This document shows, in pieces, positions 1-6,677 of a DNA stretch of 7,656 bases (within the stretch, counting starts at the first letter, position 1; each line of letters starts with the position of its first letter). The notes beneath the pieces are model-generated. The model had not been told where the DNA came from, did no database searches, and saw only the letters and a list, made by a program, of their open reading frames with translations. The position numbers and the translations under genes were made by a program. Source of the stretch: Halalkaliarchaeum sp036625675 (GTDB lineage Archaea; Halobacteriota; Halobacteria; Halobacteriales; Haloferacaceae); the NCBI GenBank assembly GCA_036625675.1, contig JAZKTH010000122.1, positions 1-7,656 on the forward strand. The letters are read 5' to 3'.

Positions 1-939
1 CCGGAGAGCCTGCTGAATCGCTACCGTCGTTTCTCCCTGTACAACTCGCCGTTTCCGGCGCACGATCGCGGTCGTGCGATCGACGTGTACCCGCCCTCGA
101 ACGTCGCCCGATCGCCGGTCGCCGGGGAGGTACTCCAGGTGGAGACCGTCGGCTGCCCGGATAGACCCTACGCGGTCGACCACGACCACGTGATCGTGGT
201 TCGCGTGGGCGAGGTCCCGGCCGACGCCCGCGGCCTGACCGCACGGATCCTCCACGTCGATCCGGCGGTCGAGCCGGGCGATCGGGTGGCAGTCGGCGAC
301 CGTCTCGGAACCACCGTCAGATCGGGCTTCTTCGGGCCGTGGGTCGACAACCACATCCACCTCGGGTTTCGACCGCCGGACCGCGACCCGCTCCGCGCCA
401 GCGGCTCGCTCCCGGTCGTGGCGGACGTGTCGGTCGAGCCCCTCGAGTGGGACGGCACCGGAACGGTGGCGGAGACGGGGCCCAGCTACGCCCTGCTCGA
501 CGCGCCGGTGCACCCCGACCCGGGGGAGACGTTCGTCGCCATCGGCGACGACGACGCCCGTCCTCTCGACGGGGGGTTGACCCACTACGAGGGCGGCGGA
601 ACGCCGGGCAGGCCGCCGGGTGGGGGTCGACGTGTCCACGACCGGGGTCGCCGAGCTTCCCGTCGCGAAAGCGACGGGACCCGTCCCGACGGATCGACCG
701 CGACGGTCGACCTGCTGGGAACCCGGGTCGGAACGGTCACCGGTCGACACGTCCGGTGGTCGGACGTGGCGGTCACTGCGAACGGGGAACGCATCACGGG
801 CCTCTCGCTTTTCCTCGCCCGCGACGCCGCCTTCGGCGCCAAGCTGATCGTGCGGGACGACCGCTTCGACGTCGGAGACCCCGTCTCCGTCGACGTCGGG
901 CCGACCGAGGACCCGATACGGCTCGGCCCAGGGCGATAG
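1..939 (+). CDS. M23/LytM-like beta-domain protein, 5'-partial, with probable internal frameshifts
   Basis: The reading frame is open from base 1 to the TAG at 937-939, so the gene starts upstream of the window. The first in-frame start inside the window (GTG 85) is unlikely to be the real one, because conserved-looking sequence (HDRGRAIDVYP, window codons 21-31) precedes it. The layout resembles the M23 peptidase (LytM, duplicated hybrid motif) fold: a His/Gly/Asp segment, then SPVAGEVLQV, then ILHVDPAVEPGDRVAVGDRLG, then NHIHLGF near codons 117-123, matching the family's HxH. The first His-Asp spacing is six residues rather than the usual three, so zinc binding and peptidase activity are doubtful. 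It could be a non-catalytic relative. The C-terminal half (about codons 130-312) is not recognised. Codons 205-235 are Arg-rich and look frame-shifted (see findings). Family assignment is by motif reading only. Confidence 0.6.
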   Translation, partial: PESLLNRYRRFSLYNSPFPAHDRGRAIDVYPPSNVARSPVAGEVLQVETVGCPDRPYAVDHDHVIVVRVGEVPADARGLTARILHVDPAVEPGDRVAVGDRLGTTVRSGFFGPWVDNHIHLGFRPPDRDPLRASGSLPVVADVSVEPLEWDGTGTVAETGPSYALLDAPVHPDPGETFVAIGDDDARPLDGGLTHYEGGGTPGRPPGGGRRVHDRGRRASRRESDGTRPDGSTATVDLLGTRVGTVTGRHVRWSDVAVTANGERITGLSLFLARDAAFGAKLIVRDDRFDVGDPVSVDVGPTEDPIRLGPGR

Positions 940-989
940 CGGCACCGCCCCCTGGAGCGGTGATCCCGGCTCCGCTCGTCTCGGCGGCG

Positions 990-998
990 TAGTTTTTA
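990..998 (+). terminator. Possible T-run terminator after the M23-like gene
   Basis: A run of five T (993-997) lies about 55 bases after the TAG of the plus-strand gene. Archaeal transcription often ends at such U-rich tracts without a strong hairpin. A weak stem (CCGC 945-948 with GCGG 957-960) lies upstream but is too far from the run to act as a classical hairpin terminator. The run overlaps the stop codon of the convergent minus-strand gene. Confidence 0.3.
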
Positions 999-1379
999 GC
1001 TGTCGAACCGGATCCCGTCGTCCACGAGTCGGTAGTTGCGCTCCCGGTCGAGTTCCTCGGCCAGCCACTCCTCCTGATACAGCTGGGCGATCAGTTCCGC
1101 GTACAGGTTCCGCCACGCCATCGCGTAGATCGGCGACTGTCCCCACGCCCTGAGTTCGGGGACGAACTCGTCGTACCGGCCCATCCGCGACTCCATGTGC
1201 TCGACCGCGTCGGCGACGTAGCCCGCGGCCTCGCCGGGGTCGTCGGCCTCGTCTATCGCGCTGTTTATCCGGTTTTCCATGGACTCGACCGCGCGGTGCA
1301 TGTCCTTCTGGGTCGTCTCCCCGTCGTCGGGGAGCGATTCCAGCACGCCGCGCGGGACGCCGAGTGAGACGTGATCCAT
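996..1379 (-). CDS. Uncharacterised small acidic helical protein (127 aa)
   Basis: I do not recognise this protein. From ATG 1379 it encodes 127 residues and ends in TAA at 998-996. It starts MDHVSLGVPRG. It is rich in Glu/Asp and looks mostly helical, with heptad-like stretches around residues 25-70 (HRAVESMENRI, VADAVEHMESRM). A Trp/Tyr/Leu-rich helical part follows at about 78-108 (WGQSPIYAMAWRNLYAELIA). It has no signal peptide, membrane segment or Cys pairs, so a soluble cytoplasmic protein is likely. I prefer the ATG at 1379 because a T6 tract sits 26-31 bases upstream, fitting a leaderless transcript. An in-frame GTG at 1526 would add 49 basic residues of weaker third-position GC bias. 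That GTG overlaps the dut stop (GTGA), so a dut-coupled longer form cannot be excluded. It lies 143 bases downstream of dut on the same strand. Confidence 0.65.
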   Translation of the reverse strand: MDHVSLGVPRGVLESLPDDGETTQKDMHRAVESMENRINSAIDEADDPGEAAGYVADAVEHMESRMGRYDEFVPELRAWGQSPIYAMAWRNLYAELIAQLYQEEWLAEELDRERNYRLVDDGIRFDS

Positions 1380-1404
1380 GTCCGGCGATCCGCGGGCCGG
1401 AACG

Positions 1405-1410
1405 AAAAAA
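1405..1410 (-). promoter_or_regulatory. TATA-like T6 tract for the 127-aa gene
   Basis: On the minus strand a T6 tract lies 26-31 bases before ATG 1379 in otherwise GC-rich sequence. This is the spacing expected of a haloarchaeal TATA box when transcription begins at or next to the start codon (leaderless mRNA). It might instead be a U-tract ending the dut transcript, or do both jobs. Confidence 0.4.
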
Positions 1411-1427
1411 GAGTCGGTCCTCGCTTC

Positions 1428-1464
1428 CCGGGAACGCGACCCAGCCTCTCCGGGAACGCGACCC
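1428..1464. repeat. Two 15-base direct repeats, 22 bases apart
   Basis: CCGGGAACGCGACCC occurs at 1428-1442 and again, identical, at 1450-1464. The 22-base period is close to two helical turns. Read toward the minus-strand gene, the copies lie 49-63 and 71-85 bases before its ATG and just upstream of its TATA-like tract. That is where a haloarchaeal activator would bind, so a regulator site is a reasonable guess. Confidence 0.5.
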
Positions 1465-1497
1465 TTTTCTCCGGCGAATCGGACGTCGCCGGGCCAG

Positions 1498-1513
1498 ATC
1501 GGGATCGCCCGAT
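1498..1513. repeat. Short dyad just after the dut stop
   Basis: ATCGGG (1498-1503) and CCCGAT (1508-1513) form a 6-bp inverted repeat around a 4-base loop, starting 10 bases past the dut stop codon. No T-run follows on the minus strand, so it is a poor intrinsic terminator. It could stabilise the mRNA end or be chance. Confidence 0.25.
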
Positions 1514-1522
1514 TCCGCGTTT

Positions 1523-1999
1523 TCACAGTCGCTCGCCCTGGTAGTCGCCCTGATACGTGCCCTCGTGATCGGCCGCCGCGAGGACGAACTGGGCGATCCG
1601 GGCGCCGGGCTCGATTTCGATCTCGTGGCCCACCTGCAGGAGCCCCTCCCCGACGCCCTCGTAGCCGGCGTCCCAGACGGCCGTGTTCAACATCGTCGTG
1701 TTACGCATCAACGACGAGCGTGGGTACACGAATCCCACGTGTGACCGGGGGACGCGGACAACTTCGCCGTACTCGGCGACGTATCTGCCAGGGGACAGCC
1801 GGAAGACGTCGCCCTCCGGGTGGAGCTCGCGGCGATCGCCGACCGTCTTTCCGTCCTGCCCGATCCGGCCGGGAGCGGTCTGTTCGTAGACGGCTCCCAG
1901 CGTGAGGTCGACGCCGTTGGGCTGTACCTGCTCGGGATCCAGCGGCTCCTCGTTCGCCTCCTGTAACCGGTCCGCGACGAACGTTCCTGCCCTGAACAT
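1523..1999 (-). CDS. dut: dUTPase of the Dcd/Dut superfamily (158 aa)
   Basis: This probably hydrolyses dUTP to dUMP and pyrophosphate in the cytoplasm. That keeps uracil out of DNA and supplies dUMP for thymidylate synthesis. Superfamily motifs are in order: NGVDLTL (residues 28-34), PRSSLMR (93-99), DAGYEG (110-114 plus G) and GARIAQF (132-138), followed by a C-terminal YQGDYQGE (149-156) that may close over the nucleotide. The length fits archaeal enzymes of the group. The Glu that acts in dCTP deamination (in the LEF segment after the DPGW motif of E. coli Dcd) seems to be missing: the corresponding stretch here reads GEGLLQV. That favours dUTPase over dCTP deaminase, with Asp110 as the probable catalytic Asp, but the alignment is by eye. 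The start is ATG 1999, with a TATA-like element 22-29 bases upstream, so the transcript is probably leaderless. Confidence 0.85.
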   Translation of the reverse strand: MFRAGTFVADRLQEANEEPLDPEQVQPNGVDLTLGAVYEQTAPGRIGQDGKTVGDRRELHPEGDVFRLSPGRYVAEYGEVVRVPRSHVGFVYPRSSLMRNTTMLNTAVWDAGYEGVGEGLLQVGHEIEIEPGARIAQFVLAAADHEGTYQGDYQGERL

Positions 2000-2020
2000 A
2001 CCGGCCCTGTCGCGTCCGCG

Positions 2021-2028
2021 AATAAAAC
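2021..2028 (-). promoter_or_regulatory. TATA-like element for dut
   Basis: The minus strand reads GTTTTATT 22-29 bases before ATG 1999, an A/T-rich island in GC-rich DNA. Position and sequence fit a haloarchaeal TATA box driving a leaderless dut transcript. Together with the element at 2110-2118 it makes 2000-2141 a divergent promoter region. Confidence 0.55.
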
Positions 2029-2109
2029 ACTGCTGTCATCGCCGTCGACGGGGCGCCCGCGACGTCACTTTGGCGTCTCGAATTTCGTTCCTGATAACCT
2101 GGCCGGGGC

Positions 2110-2118
2110 TTTCATAAG
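2110..2118 (+). promoter_or_regulatory. TATA-like element for the pilin-like gene
   Basis: TTTCATAAG lies 24-32 bases before the GTG at 2142, which fits a TATA box with a leaderless start. A short dyad CGAA-T-TTCG at 2079-2087 lies about 25 bases further upstream and could be an operator, but it is too short to be sure. Confidence 0.5.
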
Positions 2119-2141
2119 CCCCCTCGGCCGACTGTTCCACA

Positions 2142-2933
2142 GTGAGCCACCTCGCACCCGACGATCGGGCGGTGAGCGAAGCGCTGAGCTTCGCCCTCGT
2201 GTTCGGGCTCGTGATCGGGTCAATCGCCATCGTCTACACGTTCGGTCTGGGCGGGCTGGCGGACGCCAGGGACCACGAGCGGATCAACAACGCCGAACGC
2301 GCCTTCGAGGTCCTCGGCGAGAACCTCGACGACATCGTGCTGGAGGGGGCACCCAGTCGCTCCACGCAGATCCGGATGGCTGACGCCACGCTGTCGGTCG
2401 AGGAGGCGGCGTACCTCCAGATATCCGGCAAGGACCCGGACACCGGTGACGAGTACTATTTGCCCACGTATCAGCTTCGCTCCGTTTCGTTCAGTACCGA
2501 CGACAGTTCGGTCAAGTACGTGGGCGGTGCCGTCATCCGGGCCGACGCCGGCGGCGACGGGGTGATGACGCGTGACCCGCCGTTCGTGTTCGATTCCAGC
2601 GGGTCGGGGCCAAACCGATCGGCGATACAGATCGTCCGCCTGTCCTCGGCCGGTTCGGTCGCGGTGAGCGGGGACCGCGTCGTCCAGGTCCGGACCGAAC
2701 GGACGCTTCGGACCGACGCCGTCGTGGAACGGCGGTCGTTCGGCAGCGTCCAGTTGAACGTCTCCACGTCCACGCCGGGGCCGTGGCTGCGGTACTTCGA
2801 GAGCGAGGGGCTCGACTGTCAGGATCCGCAGCCGGGGGCCGGAGAGGACGGCCTCACCCTGGTGACGTGTGAGTACGAGGACGTGGAGCGACACTCGGTC
2901 GTCGTCGTCGGTATCGACGTCGCCTTCGAGTGA
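2142..2933 (+). CDS. Archaeal pilin-like surface protein, probably DUF7289 type (263 aa)
   Basis: The N-terminus has the shape of an archaeal type IV pilin (class III) signal. A short polar stretch with DDRA (residues 7-10) is followed by VSEALSFALVFG and a hydrophobic helix to about residue 35, then a polar segment (ADARDHERINNAERAF). The prepilin peptidase PibD would cut near residue 10. RAVSE resembles the RAVSP of haloarchaeal pilins. The rest (about 60-263) is a Ser/Thr/Asp-rich, mostly beta domain facing outside. It has only two cysteines (226 and 243), which could form a disulfide. From memory this matches the haloarchaeal DUF7289 group, whose role is unknown, so pilin function is not proven. 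The GTG 2142 start is supported by the TATA-like element at 2110-2118. It stands alone here rather than in a pilin cluster. It ends 41 bases before the convergent dppF-type gene. Confidence 0.75.
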   Translation: MSHLAPDDRAVSEALSFALVFGLVIGSIAIVYTFGLGGLADARDHERINNAERAFEVLGENLDDIVLEGAPSRSTQIRMADATLSVEEAAYLQISGKDPDTGDEYYLPTYQLRSVSFSTDDSSVKYVGGAVIRADAGGDGVMTRDPPFVFDSSGSGPNRSAIQIVRLSSAGSVAVSGDRVVQVRTERTLRTDAVVERRSFGSVQLNVSTSTPGPWLRYFESEGLDCQDPQPGAGEDGLTLVTCEYEDVERHSVVVVGIDVAFE

Positions 2934-2974
2934 GGGGTCCCGGTGACGAGTGACGCGAAGAGAGCTACGGCGGG

Positions 2975-4255
2975 TCACTGGCTCTCGTTCGACCAGGGGA
3001 GGGGAGCCGCGTCCGCATCCGGATCGTACCGGTGGCACCTGACCAGTCGCCCCTCCACGTCGAACTCCGCCGGCGCGTTCCTTTCGCAGACCGTCGGAAA
3101 CGCCCCCGCGAGCCGGTCGCTCGCGGACTCGACGTCGCCCCGTGCGAGGGCCTCGACCGCCTCGCCCACCGCCCGGTCGGCGTCCGGGTCGCCGATCTTC
3201 GGCGGCAGGTCGAAGGTCTCCCGAACCGTCCGCGCCGACGGCGGTTCCCCGTCCGGGTCGGTCGCGATCGGTTCCGGAAGCTCGCCGGCCTCCACCGTGA
3301 ACCGCAGCGCCGCTATCGCTTGCCAGGTCCGGCCGGGGACGTCGACGCCGTCCGGGGGGATCACCTCCGGACACCGGGTGTGGAACCGACACCCCGACGG
3401 TGGATCGGCGGGCTCGGGAACCGAGTCGGTCAGGGGCTCGGCCAGGTTCCGGTCGCCGGGATCGAGGCTCGGGACCGACCCGAGCAGGACCCGGGTGTAC
3501 GGGTGCGCCGGCGCGTCGAGCACGTCCTCGACCGGTCCTCGCTCCACGATCTCGCCGAGGTACATCACGGCGATCCGGTCGCAGAACCGGCGGACGACGT
3601 CGACGTCGTGGCTGATGAAAAGCACCGCAATGTCGTGCGTCCGGCGGACATCGTCGAGCAGCGCGAGCACGTCGGCCTGAACCCGGCCGTCGAGCGCGCT
3701 CGTCGGCTCGTCGGCGACGATCAGGTCGGGGTTCGCGACGAGCGCGCGGGCGATCGAGATCCGCTGTTTCTCCCCGCCGGAGAACTCGTGGGGATACCTG
3801 TCGGCGTCTCCATCCGACAGCCCGACGCGTTCGAGCACGTCGGCCACGATCGCCCGCCGTCGCGTCCCGTCGTCCATCCCGTGGAGCCGGAGGGGCTCGG
3901 CCACCGCCTCCCCGGCGGTCATCCGGGGGCTGAACGCCTCGTTGGGGTCCTGGACGATCAACTGCACCCGCCGTCTGAACGCGCGGAGCCTCTCGCCGTG
4001 GAGATCGCCCACGGGCTCGCCATCGAACCTGACTTCCCCGCCGGTCGGCTCTTCGAGCCGGAGGATCGTGTGGGCGGTCGTCGACTTCCCGCACCCGGAT
4101 TCGCCGACCAGCCCCAGCGCCTCCCCTCGGCGGATCCGGAAGCTCGCCCCGTCGACGGCCCGGACCCGGCCGACCTCCCGGCGCAACAGCCCCTCGGTGA
4201 TCGGGTAGTGTTTCTCGAGGTCCTCGACCGCAAGCAGCGGCGATTCCTCGCTCAT
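2975..4255 (-). CDS. dppF: Peptide-type ABC importer ATPase, DppF/OppF family (426 aa)
   Basis: This is one of two ATPases that would power the importer from the cytoplasmic face. Visible parts are Walker A GESGCGKST (51-59), Q-loop Gln102, signature FSGGEKQ (158-164), Walker B DLIVADEP (177-184) and H-loop His216. The oligopeptide-transporter C-terminal region follows, with VERGPVEDVL and AHPYT (237-254). Cys289 and Cys295 (C-x5-C) begin the cysteine motif that holds a [4Fe-4S] cluster in characterised Dpp/Opp ATPases. The remaining cysteines, 390 and 407, are displaced by an insert of about 90 residues. I recall similar inserts in other haloarchaeal members. The start ATG 4255 overlaps the stop of the preceding ATPase as ATGA, and LLAVEDLEKHY follows at once. 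A longer in-frame start (4462) would add only Arg/Gly-rich sequence. It is the last gene of the operon. The substrate (peptide, sugar, metal chelate) cannot be read from the ATPase. Confidence 0.92.
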   Translation of the reverse strand: MSEESPLLAVEDLEKHYPITEGLLRREVGRVRAVDGASFRIRRGEALGLVGESGCGKSTTAHTILRLEEPTGGEVRFDGEPVGDLHGERLRAFRRRVQLIVQDPNEAFSPRMTAGEAVAEPLRLHGMDDGTRRRAIVADVLERVGLSDGDADRYPHEFSGGEKQRISIARALVANPDLIVADEPTSALDGRVQADVLALLDDVRRTHDIAVLFISHDVDVVRRFCDRIAVMYLGEIVERGPVEDVLDAPAHPYTRVLLGSVPSLDPGDRNLAEPLTDSVPEPADPPSGCRFHTRCPEVIPPDGVDVPGRTWQAIAALRFTVEAGELPEPIATDPDGEPPSARTVRETFDLPPKIGDPDADRAVGEAVEALARGDVESASDRLAGAFPTVCERNAPAEFDVEGRLVRCHRYDPDADAAPLPWSNESQ

Positions 4256-5364
4256 CGGTCGGTCCCCCGCTCGTCGGGAGCGTCCGGCTCGACGTCGCGC
4301 GAACCCGTCCCCGGACCGGCCTCCAGCCCCGCTTCGAGAATCGGACCCGGATCCCGATTCGGTCCGTAGTAGACACACGAGGCGGCGTGTTCGTCCCGGC
4401 CCCAGACCGGATACGCCGGCGGTTGCTCCCTCCCTCCGCACGCCTCGACCGCGTACGGACACTCCCGCCGGAACCGACAGCCGTCGGACGGTATCTCTCC
4501 CCGGGCGGAGCGTTCGGTCCGGCGGTCGAGCCCGTCGTAGCTCTCGAAAAGCGCCTGCGTGTACGGGTGAGACGGCTGGCCGAACACGCGCTCGACCGGA
4601 CCGCGTTCGAGGATCGTGCCGCCGAACATCACGAGCACCCGGTCGGCAAGTGCGGCGACGACCCGGAGATCGTGGGTGACGAGCAGCAACGCCATCCCAC
4701 CGTCGGTCAGCTCCCTCAGCAGTTCGATCAGCCTGGCCTGGACCGTCACGTCGACGGCGGTCGTCGGCTCGTCGGCGATCAGAAGCTCCGGATCCGCGGC
4801 CAGCCCGATCGCGACCGCGACGCGCTGGGCCATCCCGCCGGAGAACTCGTGCGGGTAGTCGTCGACGCGCTCGTCCGCGCGGGGGATCCCGACGCGACGG
4901 AGCAGCCCGACTGCACGCTCCCTGCCGGCCTGGCCGCCCGCCCTTCCGTGGATCGTCATCGCCTCGACGAGCTGCTCCCCGACGGAGTACACCGGGTCGA
5001 GTGACCGCGACGGGTTCTGGAACACGTGCCCGATTCGGTTCCCCCGGACCGATCGCAGCGTGGACTCTTCGGCGTCCAGAAGCGAGAGTCCGTCGAACCG
5101 CACGCTCCCGCCGACGATCTCGGCCGGCGGTCGGGGAACGATCCCGGTCAGGGACTCGCAGGTGACGCTTTTCCCGCTGCCGGACTCGCCGACCAGACAG
5201 ACGATTTCGCCCCGGTCGACGGAGAAGCTCGCCCCGTCGACGGCGCGGATCACGTCGCCGTCGGTTCGAACGTGGGTCCGGAGATCCTCCACGACGAGCA
5301 ACGGATCGCCCTCGCCGGCTCCGTCCTCTCGGGGTCTTCCTTCCCGCGGTGATTCGCCGGTCAT
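4252..5364 (-). CDS. dppD: Peptide-type ABC importer ATPase, DppD/OppD family (370 aa)
   Basis: This is the second ATPase of the importer, expected to pair with the DppF-type protein. It has Walker A GESGSGKS (59-66), Q-loop Gln116, signature FSGGMAQ (174-180), Walker B LLIADEP (194-200) and H-loop His231, so it looks catalytically complete. The C-terminal family region has VMFGGTILERGPVERVF and HPYTQALFES (245-275). It is followed by Cys296, Cys302, Cys309 and Cys330 (C-x5-C-x6-C-x20-C), the spacing of the [4Fe-4S]-binding motif known in Dpp/Opp ATPases. An acidic, low-complexity tail follows (about 335-370). The ATG at 5364 overlaps the permease stop (ATGA), and the gene's own stop overlaps the next ATG, so translation is probably coupled. 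An earlier in-frame start at 5472 would lie inside the permease gene and adds nothing family-like. The first 20 residues are charged and probably disordered. Confidence 0.92.
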   Translation of the reverse strand: MTGESPREGRPREDGAGEGDPLLVVEDLRTHVRTDGDVIRAVDGASFSVDRGEIVCLVGESGSGKSVTCESLTGIVPRPPAEIVGGSVRFDGLSLLDAEESTLRSVRGNRIGHVFQNPSRSLDPVYSVGEQLVEAMTIHGRAGGQAGRERAVGLLRRVGIPRADERVDDYPHEFSGGMAQRVAVAIGLAADPELLIADEPTTAVDVTVQARLIELLRELTDGGMALLLVTHDLRVVAALADRVLVMFGGTILERGPVERVFGQPSHPYTQALFESYDGLDRRTERSARGEIPSDGCRFRRECPYAVEACGGREQPPAYPVWGRDEHAASCVYYGPNRDPGPILEAGLEAGPGTGSRDVEPDAPDERGTDR

Positions 5365-6572
5365 CGTTCCGCCCCCTGCCGAGGGTCGAGTGCGTCCCTG
5401 AGTTCGTCGCCGACCACCTTCAGGGAGAGTGTCGTCGCGGTGAGCGCCAGCGCCGGCAGGGTCGACACCCACCAGATCGCGTACGCCGGGTGTTCCGTTC
5501 TCGTCTGCATTTGCCCCCCGACTTCGGCGTTTATCCCCTCGCTGATGATCCCGCCCCAGGAGTAGGTCTCGAGCTGGTGGTACCCGAGGAAGGCGACCCC
5601 GGCCTCGAACAGCACCAGCAGCGCGAGCAGCTGGAACGTCGCTGGAACCAGCGTGTTCGTGACGTTCGGGAGGACGTGTCGCCTCGCGAGGTACCTCTCG
5701 GAGGCCCCCAGACTCCTGGCGACGAGCACGTGGCCGCTTTCGCGACGCTGCAACACCTCGCTACGGACGAGCCGTGCGATCCCGCCCCAGCTGAGCAGCC
5801 CGAAGGCCGCGAGCAACACCAGCAGCGACGGTCCCCAGTAGGTGTACCCGATGAAGTAGACGACGAGCGCGGGAATCGACAGCTGCACGTCGACGTAGGA
5901 CATCAGCAAGCTGTCGATCGCGCCCCCACGGAGACCTGCCGCAACGCCGACCGTCGCCGCGATCGGCACCACGAACGCGGCGGTGATGGTCGCGACGTAC
6001 AGAGCGACCCGGGCGCCCGAGGCCACGAGGAACCCCATCGGGTGCCCCCGGTGGTTCGTCCCGAGCGGGTACGCCCACGTCCCGTGACATCGCCGCTCGA
6101 AGACCTCTCCCGTCACGGCTCCCAGGCACTCGACGCCGGTTACCCCGCTCGTGAACCCGACCGGGGGGTGAAACGCGTGTTCGAAGTGCAGCCCGGGATT
6201 CGAGAGGACGACCGGTGCCAGTAGCCCGACCAGAACGAATCCGAGGAGGTAGCCGAGGGAGAGTTTCCCGGCGGGTTTCGCCGCGACCTCTCCGGCGATC
6301 CGACGTACGGTACTCCGGTGTCGGATCGCCGGGACGACGCCGTACGCGAGGAGGGTCACGACGGCAACGAGGAACACCCAGTCTACCGGTTCCGCTCGCC
6401 ATTCCCCGAGCGTGTACGCCCGGGCGTACACCGCGTCGTACAGATACAGTAGGCCGACCAGCGCGACGCCGACCAGCCAGGTCACCCGCCGAATGGTGGC
6501 GAGTCGCCTCGTTCGGTCGATCCGGGACCAGTCGACGTCTTCGAACCGTGGTGCGTCGTCGATTTCGCTCAT
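5361..6572 (-). CDS. dppC: Peptide-type ABC importer permease, DppC/OppC family (403 aa)
   Basis: This is an inner membrane-channel subunit. The family landmark YPLGTN (168-173) precedes a core transmembrane domain (about 185-385). The ATPase-coupling EAA loop reads VARSLGASERYLARRHVLPN (284-303), and SWGGII (338-343) follows. The protein is longer than the roughly 300 residues of bacterial DppC. The N-terminus has an acidic, soluble head (1-25) and hydrophobic segments at about 31-49, 64-82 and 104-123, so one or two extra membrane helices. An external loop with the only two cysteines (149 and 162) comes before YPLGTN, and the pair could form a disulfide. I recall this extended form from other haloarchaeal DppC proteins. 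The start is ATG 6572, with a Shine-Dalgarno GGAGG six bases upstream (6583-6579). It is the first gene of the dppC-dppD-dppF operon. Confidence 0.9.
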   Translation of the reverse strand: MSEIDDAPRFEDVDWSRIDRTRRLATIRRVTWLVGVALVGLLYLYDAVYARAYTLGEWRAEPVDWVFLVAVVTLLAYGVVPAIRHRSTVRRIAGEVAAKPAGKLSLGYLLGFVLVGLLAPVVLSNPGLHFEHAFHPPVGFTSGVTGVECLGAVTGEVFERRCHGTWAYPLGTNHRGHPMGFLVASGARVALYVATITAAFVVPIAATVGVAAGLRGGAIDSLLMSYVDVQLSIPALVVYFIGYTYWGPSLLVLLAAFGLLSWGGIARLVRSEVLQRRESGHVLVARSLGASERYLARRHVLPNVTNTLVPATFQLLALLVLFEAGVAFLGYHQLETYSWGGIISEGINAEVGGQMQTRTEHPAYAIWWVSTLPALALTATTLSLKVVGDELRDALDPRQGAER

Positions 6573-6677
6573 GGAGGGCCTCCGTCTGGGGACCGGTTAC
6601 CGCGCCACGCCGGTAGTTGCTCGCGAACGTGGCATAACCGTTACGTTTTTTGGGATCTGCTCCGGTACCCCGACCGC
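6573..6677. promoter_or_regulatory. Divergent promoter region between the dppC- and dppB-type genes
   Basis: The region is GC-rich except for 6634-6651. On the minus strand, GGTTATGCC (6640-6632) lies about 60-68 bases before the dppC start. That would give a leader of roughly 40 bases carrying the GGAGG at 6583-6579. On the plus strand a T6 tract (6646-6651) lies 27-32 bases before an ATG at 6678, the leaderless spacing seen elsewhere in this window. The AACGT/ACGTT arms (6626-6630 and 6643-6647) form a weak inverted repeat over the same A/T-rich core, a possible shared operator. None of this is proven by sequence alone. Confidence 0.4.
6579..6583 (-). promoter_or_regulatory. Shine-Dalgarno GGAGG for the dppC-type gene
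   Basis: On the minus strand GGAGG is followed by a six-base spacer and ATG 6572, an ideal spacing. The spacer ends in CCTCC, so the site is nearly palindromic (GGAGG-C-CCTCC). It supports this start and indicates a leadered transcript, unlike dut and the pilin-like gene. Confidence 0.55.

Noticed and set aside
1523..1999. dCTP deaminase (Dcd)
   Set aside because: The catalytic Glu position after the D-x-G-(Y/W) motif appears substituted, and the length and motifs fit archaeal dUTPase better.
2934..2974. Shared terminator between the convergent pilin-like and dppF genes
   Set aside because: The 41-base gap has no T-run on either strand and no convincing hairpin.
3032..4369. Plus-strand frame of 445 codons opposite dppF
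   Set aside because: Antisense shadow of an ATPase gene with intact Walker and signature motifs. Its composition is not protein-like.
2220..4376. Long open minus-strand frame of about 718 codons covering the pilin-like gene and dppF
   Set aside because: It is Arg/Gly/Pro-rich without family motifs and is the shadow of two well-supported genes. Long antisense frames are common in GC-rich DNA.
5349..6224. Plus-strand frame of 291 codons opposite dppC
   Set aside because: His/Arg/Pro-rich shadow of a clear permease gene.
6595..6639. Inverted GGTTA/TAACC arms as an operator
   Set aside because: Five-base arms separated by 35 bases are expected by chance.
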